Assembly: GCA_022376465.1 (NCBI GenBank)
Contig: JACDTU010000005.1
Coordinates: forward strand, 1,352,001 to 1,416,000
Length of the DNA stretch: 64,000 nt
Direction: 5' to 3'
Source of the DNA: Cubamyces lactineus
Lineage: Eukaryota > Basidiomycota > Agaricomycetes > Polyporales > Polyporaceae
Shown here: positions 32,914-45,700 of the stretch, one piece after another
How positions within the stretch are numbered: the first letter of the stretch is position 1
How the letters are laid out: every line of letters begins with the position of its first letter
The notes under the pieces: generated by a model
Seen by the model: the letters and a program-made list of their open reading frames with translations, nothing else
Database searches by the model: none
What the model was told of the DNA's origin: nothing
Made by a program: the position numbers and the translations under genes

Positions 32914-35900
32914 GCTGTCTATGTATATTTCCAGGTCGGCGCGTTCCGGTTGTGGACTTCGTGCAGTGGGGATGGGGAGGGGTGTAGGGGCGGCGATGTG
33001 TGTACCAATATCGCGTAACGTTATTCTTACCCCGTTTCTGTTTCCCGGACGTTGTTGATACCTATCAGGACCGGAGTTGTTACCCCCAAAAGACAGACGT
33101 TGCAGGGCAACCATTAAACCGAAACCTCTAGAGACAGAAACATATCACAGCCGTGGTGATCCTAAGCAAGGCCGTAAGTCAGGAACGGCCGCAAACTATG
33201 AGTCCCGCGAAGATCTGGTCAATTCGGCGATGCTAGGATATCTACCGAGCGGCAATGTGCGGTCATTAACGTACCCCACCGGGATTGTTGGTCGTTACTA
33301 ACTGATAATGAGCGTTCATTGAACGAGATATTACTGTTTCACTCACGTCTAGATTGAATCACCACTAACGGGCACCTGAGACCCACTCACAGCATTGCTA
33401 GAGTGGTGAGTGCAAGATCACTTCAGATGTATCACTTCAGATCCTCGAGGTCGAAAGCTGACACGCTCAACAGACTGCAGATCCAGCTCTCGGAAGCAAC
33501 CGGAGCAGTCAAACAAGACGAATCTCGTCGAGCGTGGATCAGTCGTCACAGCACCGACGCTGTTGAGTATCAGTGTCGCAGCGGCCCGCGCGGCGAGTCG
33601 CGACACTCCATGAACTGCAACCAGGAGACATTCTCCTGATACGATGGTGCACTTACAACCAAACCATCTGATGCTGCCAAATTGTACACAGGAGACATCA
33701 AGGCACGCCGCGTCCACATACCTACACAAAGTTTCATGTGGCTTACTCCCAACGGCACCAGCCCGGCCTCCACAGAGGGCAATTCACGACTTTGTACCGG
33801 ACGCCGTGCTAGTTGGCACGGCCTCGTCGCACCTCCACCCCCGTCTTACCAGGTTCTATCAAATTGGGACCTCGCACGCTTGACACGCTATATGCCGTTG
33901 TAACGCGTGGACGATCGCCCGGACAGAGACGTGGTAGTGTACTGCATCTACATCTTCATAGCGACGTCCGCCCATTCATCCGCCTTCCGCCATGGCTTTT
34001 TGCCCCGGATTTTGGGTCATGGTGGCACAAACCCTTACGCCGACCGTGCTGCTGACAGTACAGCGCCGTCTCGTACCAGTCGAGGGCATTCCAGCGTGGA
34101 CGCGGCCGTACCAGGTACCAGTCCGCCTCCATCCAAGTCCAGCCCCGCGTGCCCCCTTTGCGCGTTCTACGTGTCGAATGCGCGCTATGAAAGATCGGCC
34201 CTCTAGGGCGAGAACCAAACCAGGACCAGGCACGCCCCGCGCAAGCGCACCACAGGCGCAGACGACCGGCGGCGGCGCGTCGGCCAACGGGACCTGATTC
34301 GCACCTGGGCACCTGGATCCCAGACACCTAGGCCTGCGCACTGCGGTCCTCAGCGGAGTCGAGCGCGCGCCCTGGGGCTAAGGCAGCTATAGCGCAAGGT
34401 TTGGACGTTATCGTCGAACGTCGCACGTCGAGTCACGATGTGCTTCGCCGCGCACTCTCCCCGCCGAACGCTGTACGTTGTGCGATGATTCACCCGCGGG
34501 CCCATGGACTCTAAATGGCGGTAATGGAGACTGGCTCGGTCGAGCCTCAACAATGCCATTCACGTCGACAGTCGAGCCAGTCGCGAGGCGCGAGCTGCGC
34601 GCTGTTCGTTATGTGGCTGTATGGCCGCCCCGCGCTGTCATTGTGGATGCCGCTGCCAAATAAAGTACTGACGCAGCGGCACTGTCTCCTGACAGGGTCT
34701 CGGTGGCGGATCCTAGCCCTGCTGAGTCAACCTGCGAGGGCTGGAGCTTGAGGTTTCTTGGTTTGAACGCCGAGGCCGGGCATGCACCCGCACACGACAG
34801 TTTTGTGACGCTCGGTATTGGGATATGCTTGGCTCAGGCCCAGGGCTGGATCGTTGAGCGACACTCTCTGTACGTACCACAGCGAGTTCTGCTTGTAATG
34901 CTTACCATTGACGTATTCACTTTTAGGAAGGGGGAAGCTCAAACTGGACATGTGCTACCACGCACGCGAGCTCGAGCCCCTCGCAACGGATTATCGATTG
35001 CTACTGCCATTACCGCTCGACGAACCGCTCATCCCATTGCCACACCCATTACTCACCATAAGGATCAAGTTCATATCCGCCCAAACTCGAATATCCATAC
35101 CCAGTCCCCGCCATCTAGGCCCGAGCGGCACCCGCTGCAAGAAGCAAATGCACCACTCGAGCTCGTAACCCGTCCGGATCCGGAAAACGGTCGGCCGGCC
35201 ACACGCGTCGAGCGAGCCTTCGACAGCGACGTACGCTCACTCGGCTCGGAAAGTACCTAATACATAATACGGCCGACTTTAGAGTGCGTGTGGCGTGCCG
35301 TTATCCATATGCGTACATGAAACCCTGCCTGCCAGGGGGAGGGGAGGGGGGCGCGACTCGGTGGCGGCCGTGCCCAATGGATGTTAATGAATATTGACAG
35401 CACCGAGGACCGAGGAAGGCGTCCGACTCAAGCTCTCTGTACGTAGTGCGTACGTACTGCTACTACTCGCACTCGGGTCCCCTGGTCCGGATTTGGCCAT
35501 GGATATGCGACACTTCGCGCGTCGCGTTACTTGGAAGAAGGTTCAATGGATTCCGATGCATTCAATGGGTTTAATGGTTGCTACGGGGCGCAGACGCGCG
35601 CGCGTGCAAGGCTGGTGGTGACTGGCATCACGGAGCACGTCGAACGTCGAAGGGCGACATCTCCGGCGGTAGCATCAGCGGCTACTCGGGGCTTGGCTGG
35701 CGTACCTCCGCTCTGCGCCCCCGAAACTTGGAAACAGTAGTGCGCGAAGCCTGGGGGTGGGAGTGAGTGTATTCAGTCGTATCGAGATGGCAGACGACGT
35801 CGGACGTCGAGTTCATGTCGTACGGCGGATGGAGTACGAGGAACAGCATACCACAGTACTCGGGCGGCAGGTGTGTATGTGGTACGTGGCCCACGGCCGA

Positions 35901-38247
35901 GGACGCATTTCCAAGTTTTCCAAAGAGCCAACCGCACAGTGGGCGTGGCATGAGCGCGAGCTTGCGGCCAGACGTCTAAGGTCTTGGTTGGCTCAAGCTT
36001 TGATTCCGAGAATCCACGATGGCAGATCCAAAGTTCTCAGAATCTCTTCTGTGCGTCTGCGTGCCACAAACCGCCGGCACAAAAATCCCAGCCAAAGACA
36101 CAGGGACAGAACTTGAATGAGAAGGATAGAAGGGTAGAAGCCCCGTTCCATTCTCCCCGTCTGGATCCCGTAACCTGTGTCACACTCTCGAGGACCGCTC
36201 AGAAGTAGCATCGTACCACCAGCGTTCTGTGCGACGTACAACGTAGCAGCACGGTACAGCAGATGCACGAGCGGCCGAAGCGGTCGAAGCTCAGAAGTCC
36301 GAGGCTGAGGCAGAGGCTGGGGCGCAAGCTCAAGCTGACCCGAACGCGAGTCGTGCCTCGCCCTCGCCATCGCCCTCGGCTTACCTCCGCCCCTTCATCC
36401 CAAGTTCCTGCGCGCAGTGTGCATCAGATCCTCGAGGCTCGTCTTCTCTACGGTCCACGGTCCACGGCCCACGGCCGATCAAGACGCTGTCATCTCCTCT
36501 CCGTCCGTCCGTCCGCCCGTCCGTCGTTATCGTCATCGTGTAAGATCGCAAAACTCCCATCGCCGCCAGACAGCATCAATGACAGCGCGTAGGGGGACAG
36601 GGACAGCGGAGCGGCCGCCGTCCGCTCACGGATGATGGATCCGCTCGCGTCCGTGCGTCCGAGGCAGACGGGGTCCGCTGCGTGGTTCGACACGGGCGCG
36701 CAGGCAGGGCAGGGCAGGGCAGGTGGCACCCATTGCAAAACGCTATCATGAGTTGGGCTCCTTGAGGATCCTGGAAAGAAGGGTCGGACTCGGGGTACGA
36801 AGGTGCGAGATAGTGCGAACGGCACAGTGGCATGCGGCCGGCACGCACGAGTTCTGATTTACCTTCGCGCCTTCGTCCGTCCACGGAGATGCGGGCATCT
36901 CGCAGCGCGTCGCACGCACTCGCGCAGCACCCTGATTGCTTGAGAGGAGGCAGGAGGCAGGTCACAGGCGATCGGCAGTATTTAGGATAAGAATGGATAA
37001 TTGGTGGTGGCTGGGGAAAGGGGGAGGGGCGTAGAGCGCAAAGAGAACCGTCAAGAAGTCGCGCACGAACCGCATCCGGACTCCGGAATCAGCACTCTGT
37101 TGCGTAGACGTACGGCATCCGCACTCACGATGCGTCTCTCTGTGTGGGTGTATCTCCGCCCATGTTGATGATGATCGTGAGCTTCCTGGACGGCGGGCGC
37201 TTCAGGAGCTGATGATACAAGCCAGCGGGCCTTGAAATTTCAATACGAGGGTACGGTATCCAGGATGGGTTCGACGGATTTGGTCGAGCGACGAACGATT
37301 CACTATTAGACGCAGGGTATTGAGGCCCTCCGTCAACGACAACGCGACGACGCGACGCGTGCCGCTGATTGACGCACAGGCTCGCCCTGTCCTGTAAGTT
37401 ACGCTCGGAAGTGTCACCCACCGCCAGCACCGTGCGAGCGCACCAGCGACGCGCGATGGTCAGAAGCGTTCTGCCGCCCCGCGCGCGCGGGGTGGACCGG
37501 TGTTCCCCGTCGTGTTCGACGAATGCTTCCATCTGGATTTCGGGTTCTGGATTTTGGATTCCGCAGGTGCTGTTGGCGTTGGCGGCGCACTCGCACGCGC
37601 ACCCACGGTATCCGACGTGTACTTGCTGATCAGAAGTGTCAGAAGTATTCGGGAGGAAAAGGAAGGAAAGAGAAGGTTGAGGATAGAAGTGCAGGCGTAT
37701 ACGTGTATGCGTATCGTTGTACCGTGTATCCTATATTCCTATAGCGTGCATCAGGGTATCATCAGGGTATCGAGGTATCGCACCGATAGCGACGTCGACA
37801 GACGCGCACCCGTCGCAGCAGCTGGACGTCCGCCAAATCACCGGCGGCGGATGCCGCGAGAAGCGTGTACACATATGTGTGTGGCCTTGATCCTCGAAAT
37901 TGGGAACATCGGTCGAGCTCCGGAGGCGCTACGAATATCGTAACGTTATAGCCGTATGTTGGACGACGATCAGCCGTTGGGCACGGAAAGTAGCGGGACG
38001 CAAGTATGAGCGCGGGCGGTAAAGCACCACCTGCCTTGCCATTATATTCTTGTAGCCTCGAGCCATGAGGGCTGATTTGGTACTGTGCTGATTTGTTATA
38101 TGACCTGCAGGCTGCAGCAAGATTCAGCAGGAGGGGGGGTATGATTGACGTTATGATGGCCCCTTCCACATCTGCGACGCGTGCGCAAGATACAGCGTAT
38201 TTTGCGTTTGCGTTAGAGGATCCCAGATCGGATTGGTCAACGGGATC

Positions 38248-38281
38248 CGGACGACAGGAAGCGTCGGACGACAGGAAGCGT
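38248..38281. repeat. Perfect tandem duplication of a 17-mer
   Basis: The unit CGGACGACAGGAAGCGT occurs at 38248-38264 and again at 38265-38281 without mismatch. It lies in non-genic DNA. Confidence 0.9.
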
Positions 38282-38871
38282 GTGGCGACAGCTGGAGCAG
38301 ATGGGACGAGGACTCCGCCGGCTAGATAGAGAGGCAGAGCCCGTCGCCCGAGCAGGCCGCGGACGGCTACTGCGGAGGGCACCGGAAGGGTCGAATAAGA
38401 TGGATAAACCCCAAGCTGGGTGCGACTCGGACAGGAGGCGCGCGCGCATGAGCCCACAAAGGGAGAGATGGGCATTAGGTATGGTTGCGGCTCGAGTCTC
38501 GAGTCTCGGCGGCTGTGCGAGGATGACCGCAGCGGAGGGGAATGCAGTGACAAGCAGCGAGCTGTAGCGAGTAAGTAAGCTAGCGGGCGAGGAACGAAGA
38601 AGGCTGAAGTTGATGCATTGGCTGTGGCGATGGCGCCACCGACGGCCTTGGTACGTCCGGGCGGTGATGCGCACGGCCCAAAAAGGGGCTCTTCGCTCGC
38701 CGCTCGAGAGAGCTGAGTGGATGCTTAGAGACCGGGGTTGGACTTACTGCACCTCGCTGACGGGCCGGGTAGTAGCGCAGAGGCTGTAACAGGGGCTCTC
38801 AAGCCCCTAAGGAGGCAAATAAAGTGCCGCGAAGAGACCGGCCAGAGCCTAGTGGACATCGGACGACGACG

Positions 38872-38901
38872 ATTCGGATTCGGATTTGGATTTGGATTTG
38901 G
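38872..38901. repeat. Hexamer tandem repeat, five units
   Basis: Two ATTCGG units are followed by three ATTTGG units, head to tail. A related, less regular run of GGATTT-like words lies near 37530-37562. Confidence 0.9.
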
Positions 38902-38979
38902 ACTCGGGCCAAGCAGCCTGACGTGAGCGCGTCAGGGGCGGGGTGTGGCCATCGGCGGAGGAGAGAGAAGGCACGACGT

Positions 38980-39010
38980 CCTCGCGAGTCGCGACTTGCG
39001 ATTCGCGAGG
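38980..39010. repeat. Hairpin-forming inverted repeat, 13-nt arms, 5-nt loop
   Basis: The arms 38980-38992 and 38998-39010 pair over 13 positions with one G-T or A-C mismatch depending on the strand, around the loop GACTT. The core CCTCGCGA / TCGCGAGG is perfect. Confidence 0.85.
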
Positions 39011-40230
39011 TGAAGGGAACAACGCCTGTCGCGCAGCTGCAGCTCGCGGGTGTGACAGGGGCGGCGGGCGGTGCGGTGCGCCTGTCAGATAGAGCACGGA
39101 CGGTGAATGGGCATTTTACACTCTGTGGCCTCGACCGTCGACCGTCCCGCCTCGGCTGATGCGTTGCGTTGCGAGGGAGGGGGACATCAGGGGGAGATTC
39201 GCCCCGAGACGCTGTCGACTGCCATCTGAAGGAAAGTGGCCACGCACGGCGAAAGGCAAAGCGAAGGGGCGAATGAATGCATGACAGTCGCGGCGTCGAC
39301 TGGAGGCGAGGAAGATTTGTGGAAGGTTGCCCGCTAAGCCGGCGTAGACCCTCTCCCTGCCGTCACCGCTGCCCCGATCCATCAAACCTTGGCCCATACT
39401 CGGGCATCCCGCCGGCTCCCCCTCTGATCTTCCATCGGCGGATCGGCGATAGCGGCGGCGGTGAGTTGCCGGATATGGCCGATTCGCATCTCGCCCGTGG
39501 CTCCTGCTCCGCCGTTTGTGCCTGATTAGGCAAGGGGATAATGAACGCGGGGAGGCTAGCGACGAGCCGGTCCCCGCCAGAACGCTCCCTTGTTTTCTGT
39601 TCTCCTCCAACAACTCCCAATCGCAAGTTCACACACACCCTATCCGACGCATGCACGCCTCTCCATTTTTCCACCCGGGCCCGCGCCCCCCATGCGCGCA
39701 GAGTCGAGCCACCTCAGTCGCATTTGTTGTGTGTCCATGTCTCTCTGTACCGCCCGCGCTCAGCCCTGTTGACCGAGACAATTGCGAGGGGCTAGACAGG
39801 AGTGGTCGCCGTTACGTAGCCTCGCGCGGCGCCAGTCAGACGTCTGCTCTCTCCTTCCTCCGTTTGTTCTGGTGGTTGTAGGGACGAGCACAGCTCCGTT
39901 GCACCCTCCCCGAGCTGCCCTTGTGCCCATCTCGCCCGCTCGACTCGCTTCGACGTTCTCCAAAGCGCGCGTATCCCGCCTCTCGGGCCCAGCCTACTCA
40001 CCTCGGTTAAAACGCCTCCCCTCGCGCGCTAACCCTCCCTCCCGCTAGCGAGTCGTTCTGTTAAATAAGTATCCCCTCTCCGTCCCGGCCTCTCCTCACA
40101 TCTCCGTCACCGCCCCCCGCCCCCACCCCCCTCCTGCTTTGCTGTAATCCTCTGTGCTGACTGCTGACGCCGCTGCGACTAGTCTGCTCTCGCTACTGCC
40201 ACGCCTCGTCTCCCGCGATCGACGCCCAGC

Positions 40231-42179
40231 ATGCCCATCACCCTCGCAGACGTCCCCGAGGAGATCCTCGAGCGCATCCTCGCTCTCGTCCTCGTCCAGT
40301 CTGCCGAGTTCTCGCCTCGCCCGTCATGGCACCCATACACCGCCTCTTCGTCCTCGTCGTCCGGCCATCCCACCGTCATATCGCCCTTGCTCGTGTGTCG
40401 TGACTGGCTCCGCATCGCGACGCCCATACACTACCGCCATCCTGTCCTCCGCACCCCACGCCATGCCGAGCTCCTGCTGCGCGCGCTCCGACACACCCCC
40501 GCCCTCGCACCCTGCGTCCGAAGCCTGCACGTCCACGCGACTTCTCCCGCGCTCCGCGACCTCGTCGTCGTCTGCACGAACCTTAACACCCTCGACATCA
40601 CCGTCGACAACGCGGACGCGCCCCCTGCAGCGTCTGTCGTCCCTACCGGGGCGGGCGTCGTCCCTGTGCACCAGCACCAGCAGCACCACAGCCGGGACCG
40701 CCGCGTGGTGGAGTTCTGCGAGGCATTTACGAGGACGCGGTCCATTCGCCATCTTGTCATCCGCAAAAACGCCTATTTGACTCAGCCGAACGCCACATAC
40801 GTGTTCGAGCAACTTGCAAAGGCCATCGCGCGCTGGCACAAACTTGTGAGTATCCACCGTCGGCATGGATTGTCATCCGAGCTTTTGCGCGCCTCGACGT
40901 AGACGTCGACGGGAGCGGACGTGTGTATGTGCAGTGTGCGCGCCTTTCAGGGAGGCATGATGGACAGCTTCGATCGCTGCATCAAGAAGGCGTCGTCGAG
41001 CTGCTGCGCGTCTCGACGTGCGCGACGAATTTACTCGATGCCGTTATGCGCTGGGAGGGCCTTCGATCGTGCCACCGCATGCCTGACGGCTCGGGCAGTT
41101 TTTTTTGTTGTTGTTTCGCATGCATGTGGGCCGGGACTGGCGCTGACGATGGTTGGTTCGCAGGAGAGTGTCAACGTAGCGTTCCGCCTCAGCCCGTCGC
41201 CTGCGGCGAACGCGCTGACGCAGGCACTGGCGGCGGCCCCGCGCCTGCACACGCTGTACACGCAGCTGCCGGCGGTATGGAACACGACGCTGCTCGATGT
41301 GAGTGTCCTTGTCTCTTTCGCTCTTCGTTCTCTGTCTGCGTCTCCTTGTCAACTGGCCCTTGGATCGAATCCGGGCGGGCGCAGGTGCGTTCCGTGCCGC
41401 CCGCACGGTTCTCGGGCTTCTGCTTCTCTTTCGTCACTCCTTCGATCGGTGTCGTGTCTGTTCTCTTCTATTCCCGCTGCCTGTCATGGTGAAACACACG
41501 TGCTGACTTCTCTCCGCCTGTGTCCTGCGATGTCCAAACGCGTATCGCCCGGGAACAGATCGCGCAGAACCCGACTCTCGCCCGCATCGTCCTCTCGCCG
41601 GCGCCTGAACACGCCGGTGCGCACCTCTTCCTCGCAGAGGCAAAGCGCCATCCTCGCCTCGTCGACCTCATCCGCGCAGGCGCAGCCTCGCCCTCGCCTT
41701 ACCCTGGACGCGCCACGGCAGCCGCGCGCGGGCAGGCACACGCCCCAGTGTCATTCTCGCTCGCGGGCAACGCACGCGCGCGGGCTGCGAGCGCAGTCGT
41801 CACTCCACGCACGCCGCCTCAGCCTTCGGTCACCGTCCCGACGTGGGGCTACGAGCGCGATGTGCCCCCTCCCGTGTGCCAGCCCGGTGCCTCGTCCTCC
41901 TCTGCGCGCCCGAGTCATCCGGCTGCATCGGGGCCGCACGGGTATGTGTACGCGCACCCGTCGAGCGCTCTGTCCTACCCCCAAGCTCCTCCTGCCCAGT
42001 ACTACCCGCATGGGTACTCGTCTGGTCAGCACATGAGCGCGCACCCCGCGGTGGCGGTGGGAGGACAATACCATGGGTACGCGCAGGCGTATCCTGTCCC
42101 CGTGGCGCCAGGGACGCTCGTTGGGGGCGGCCAGGTGCAAAAAAGGGCCGCGGGAAGCCGGAGGATGACCGCATCATGA
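40231..42179 (+). CDS. F-box-like protein, 456 aa
   Basis: Inferred exons 40231-40845, 41164-41298 and 41559-42179. The N-terminus ADVPEEILERILALVLV followed by SPLLVCRDWLRIATPIHY is an F-box-like motif of the type frequent in Agaricomycetes. Leucine-rich segments follow, such as CTNLNTLDITVDN and AAAPRLHTLYTQLPAVW. The last exon begins IAQNPTLARIVL and ends in a 200-residue Pro/Ser/Tyr/Gly-rich disordered tail. It is probably a substrate adaptor of an SCF ubiquitin ligase. Introns of 318 and 260 nt are much longer than elsewhere in the window, so a missed exon within either is possible. Confidence 0.8.
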
Positions 42180-43455
42180 GTCCCTGGCCGCGTTCGACGA
42201 ACTGTATTGGCAGACTGCCGTCGACGAGGACGCGATGGCAATTGCAAAAACCCCGGGGGCGAACGGAAGAAGCAGCAGAAGAAGAAGACGGCAGGCGTAT
42301 ACGAAATGACTCTTTTTTATCTCTCTTGTGAAGCATACTTGGAACGAACGACGACCCGCCGTAACATCAGCTCCGACAACGACAACGATAACGGCGGCAA
42401 CCACAACCACAACAACAACCACTTGGGCTTTTCTTGGACTGGACTTGCATGGTGAAGAACGGAATATCTCTTTGTGTTTACATTGCATATCGCACACTAC
42501 CATATCGAAAGCGCTCGGGAGGGGCGGCTTCTCTTTCTCATTCTCCTTCTCATCACTTCATCCTTGTTTTCACTATCTCTCTCACCTTCCCCTCCTCTCC
42601 TCCCCTCCACCACTTGTACAGCGCGCAGCCTCGGGCTCTTGAATCATGATGATGAAGATAACGGACCTTTTCCCCCACTTACTCCCTTTCCCCTCTTACG
42701 ATATACGACACGCAGCCCCCGCAGATCCCACAGACCGCGCCTCTCGATTGTATATTGTGTATAATAGCGTGCAGACCGCCGCATAATACCCACCACTGCC
42801 GCCGCAGCCCTCGGCCGCTCTCCTAGTCGCTATGGGAGCGGACGTGGGCAAGGAACTTGCATATTGTCTATCTTCTGTCCTGTGTGCCTTCCGGTTTCGG
42901 GTTCTCTGCTTCCACTCTACGTATTCGGGTTTTCTTTGCCCTGTGTCGTGCTGGTGGCACGTCTTGCTGCCAGCTGCCAGGGCACGATAGACTTTGCATT
43001 CGCTCGCTCACCCTCACCTTGCTCTCTCTCTCTCTCTCTCGTTTGATGCTCGCATTCTTTGTCCCTGCACTCTCTTCCCTCTCTCCTTTCTCGTTCTGAT
43101 ATCCAGTTCCGTAGAGCCCCACAGCATCGGGCTTCTACGCCCCACTCCTGATACCCCCAAAACTCACGCTGCTCGTCAGCGGCACACATACACACAAAAA
43201 CAGCCCACGATATCGGATATACAGCACATGTCGCTCGGATATCGATACATACTATATACCCCCCCGTTATACCCCCACACTTGCACACATTCCGTATACA
43301 TCGTGCACATCGATACCCACACGCTCGTTGCAATACAGTCATACACTCGTTCTCTTGTCGATCTCGCAGCCGTTGGATTCTCGTTCAAGATTCTCCCAGG
43401 TACACAGGTGTATAATATACACGCAAACGACCGGATGCCAGGCGGCCCAAGTCAC
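42180..43455. other. Convergent 3' region F-box gene / lactonase copy 1
   Basis: 1.3 kb between two converging genes. It contains AAC-type repeats near 42375-42420, a CT microsatellite at about 43022-43040 and a CA-rich, AT-richer stretch at 43160-43340. No gene was recognised. Confidence 0.5.
43022..43040. repeat. CT dinucleotide microsatellite
   Basis: About nine uninterrupted CT units lie in the convergent 3' region. Confidence 0.85.
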
Positions 43456-44816
43456 TCAGTCAAGCCAAACGAAGCTCGACCGCGTCGGCACCTCCTTGTT
43501 CGTCGCCACGACCTCCAAGTCCGCCCCGCCCTGCGTGCGCCGCAGCACCACGACGCCCGCATCCCCCGCCACGCCCGCCGCGACCAGAAACTCGTTCTCT
43601 TCCCCCCCACTCCCCCCACTAACCCCACTTACCCCGCTGAGCTCCATCCCCCGGATCTGGTCGAGCCCCGTAAAGACGTGCTTGACGAACCGGAGCTGCG
43701 GCTCGACCGCGAAGACCGCGATCGCGTCCCCGCGCGGGTCCGGCACGCCCACGTTCCGGTTCGACACGTAGAGGAACGGCTGCGTGAAGTTGCTCCCCGC
43801 GTTACCGGCGGCGGTGGACGCCTCGGCGAGGAGGATCTCCCCTGCGGCCATGCTCGCGCCGGCGGGCAGGCCGGGGGGGATGATGGAGAAGTTCGCGACG
43901 AGCGGTGCGGGGCTAGACGAGGAGGGGGAAGAGGGTGAGGAGGAGAGGGAGGGGATGGTTTGTTGGGTGAGCGTGGAGGAGAGCTCGTGCACGGTGTAGA
44001 GCTGGTCGCCGCGCACGACGATGTGGCGCGGGCCGCTGCCCTGCGGCTGGTCGATCCGGCCGTGGATCTTGTACTGGCCTGGCGCGCCGTCTTGCGCGAG
44101 TCGCCAGATCGTGTCTGCGCCCTGTGTGGAGCGCGCGCACGATGGCGGTGAGTAGCGTATTGAGATTGGGTAGGGAGGACTCACGAGGTCGGGGACGAAG
44201 ACTTCGGAGCCGACTTCGAGCGCCATGTGCGGGTGCGAGACCGCCGCGGGGAACGAGATGAGCGGCGCGCCCTCGGTGAACTGCAGCGGGTCCTCCTCCG
44301 TCGGGATGATCAGGCCATTACCCGAGCCAAACTACACGCGCGCACACGTCCGAGCGAACGAGCGGGTGACCGTCAGTATGACGGCGCATCGGAGCAATCG
44401 TCGCGGTCTCGCAGGTGAGCACTGAAAAGACCGGAACTTACGTTCATGACGGCGACCTCGCCCGTGGAGAGCGGGACGGCGAACGCGGGGCCGTTCCCGC
44501 CTGAGCTCGTCTGCCCGACCGCGGGCGTGAGCGAGCCGTCCTGCTTGACGAAGAACGACTGGAGCGCGCCGTCCGTGTTCTCGTTCGTCGCGCTATCCCA
44601 AACGCGCGCGCGCGCCTTCAGTGCCCTGATTCTCGTATACACCATCAAGGTCGCTCACTAGAGGATGCTCTTGTTCGTCGGGTGCAGGTCGATCCAGGAC
44701 GGGTTTTGGCCCGTGGGCGACTGGCTCACGAGCGAGAGCGTGCCCGCGTCCGAGTTGAAGAGGTACGTCGCGATGAACGTCGAGTACCCGCCCGCGAGGA
44801 TCGTGAAGTTGACCAT
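43456..44816 (-). CDS. Seven-bladed beta-propeller lactonase-like protein, copy 1, 373 aa
   Basis: Inferred exons 44659-44816, 44442-44592, 44185-44331 and 43456-44121 encode 373 residues. It begins MVNFTILAGGYSTFIATYLF. It carries family words ATNENT near residue 54, SGPRHI, YTVHEL, YVSNRN, DPRGDAIAVF and FVWLD at the end. These match the 6-phosphogluconolactonase-like / carboxymuconate-cyclase-like propeller family, whose members hydrolyse lactones or sugar-acid derivatives. The substrate cannot be predicted. Compared with the two neighbours it has a Ser/Pro-rich insert after the YTVHEL block and a Gly/Ser insert after GMEL, and lacks their fourth intron. It has no signal peptide. Confidence 0.88.
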
Positions 44817-45700
44817 GATGAGCCTAATACGTCCGAGTGTCGTCGTACGCGTTCGCGTTTAGGTTTGTTCTTCGGAAGGCTGTTGGAATGATGCTCGTGA
44901 ACGTGAACGGGGACGTGGATGCGCCAGGCAGCAGGGAGTCGTCAGATGAAAGAACGAGTACGTTGGAGGTTCGGGACACCGGGTCGCGAACCGTGCAAGG
45001 ACGAGGAAGAGGAAAAGAGCAGGAAGGGGGTTGTTCAACGGCGCCGAGGGGCATCATATATACCACCTCGTATGAGCATTGAGCTTTGACCCCAAGGAGG
45101 ATGTTCTTGGCTATTGTCACTCGTGAATCATCGTGATTGTGTCAATAGCCAGGTTAACAACGACTGGGACATCATGGCGTCGACGCCCCGCACAGTGCAC
45201 AAAGCCTATAGTATGTGCAAAGCGAGGGTTGATCCATATCTTGGAGGCCGTGTCATGGCGTGCGCGTCGAGGAATTGCTGTACAACGGCATCAGCTGGTG
45301 TGCATGGGCACCATCATGAGACTCGGAGAGCAACGCGTTGCACTCACGCATGCCGTTTAGAGGTATGGGCGCCTCGGGGCGCTAGTGGCGCATGCATGCT
45401 CTCGTATGCTTGTGAGCGCAAGGTCCCGAGAATGGATGTGTGCACGGCGTACTTGTCGGCGATGGAGAGTTGGCTTAGGAGAGATGAACATGGTGCGTGG
45501 CGTTCAGTGTAGAAGATCATCATGCACTCAACCACAGCCACAGGTGACAGGACATGGCCACAGCAGTTTGGTTGAGAAACGCCCTACAAACCCTTCGTAA
45601 CGCGAGCTATCAGCAGGGCCCCTTTGCACGCGCGAACGATGCGCAAGTCAAGGACGGCAACAGCGTATCATTCATCAAAACGTCTGCTTAATCTCAAGGC
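44817..45700. promoter_or_regulatory. Intergenic region between lactonase copies 1 and 2
   Basis: About 880 bp holding the copy 1 promoter and the copy 2 3' end. A TATATATG element on the minus strand lies at 45055-45062, some 240 bp from the copy 1 start. Short frames here are not convincing. Confidence 0.45.

Larger units (their letters stand above)
32914..40230. other. 7.3-kb region without a recognisable gene
   Basis: This is the longest non-genic interval. Numerous overlapping frames up to 263 codons exist on both strands, as expected for GC-rich DNA, but none shows a domain or a plausible exon chain. It contains short tandem repeats (38248-38281, 38872-38901, and CCGT and GGGCA runs near 36500 and 36705), a hairpin at 38980-39010, and a pyrimidine-rich stretch from about 39880 to the next start codon that is probably promoter and 5' leader. 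A TATA-like TTAAATAAG lies at 40061-40069. Confidence 0.45.

Noticed and set aside
34703..35260. 185-codon plus-strand frame
   Set aside because: Composition is mixed, there is no domain, and overlapping frames of similar length exist; not separable from chance.
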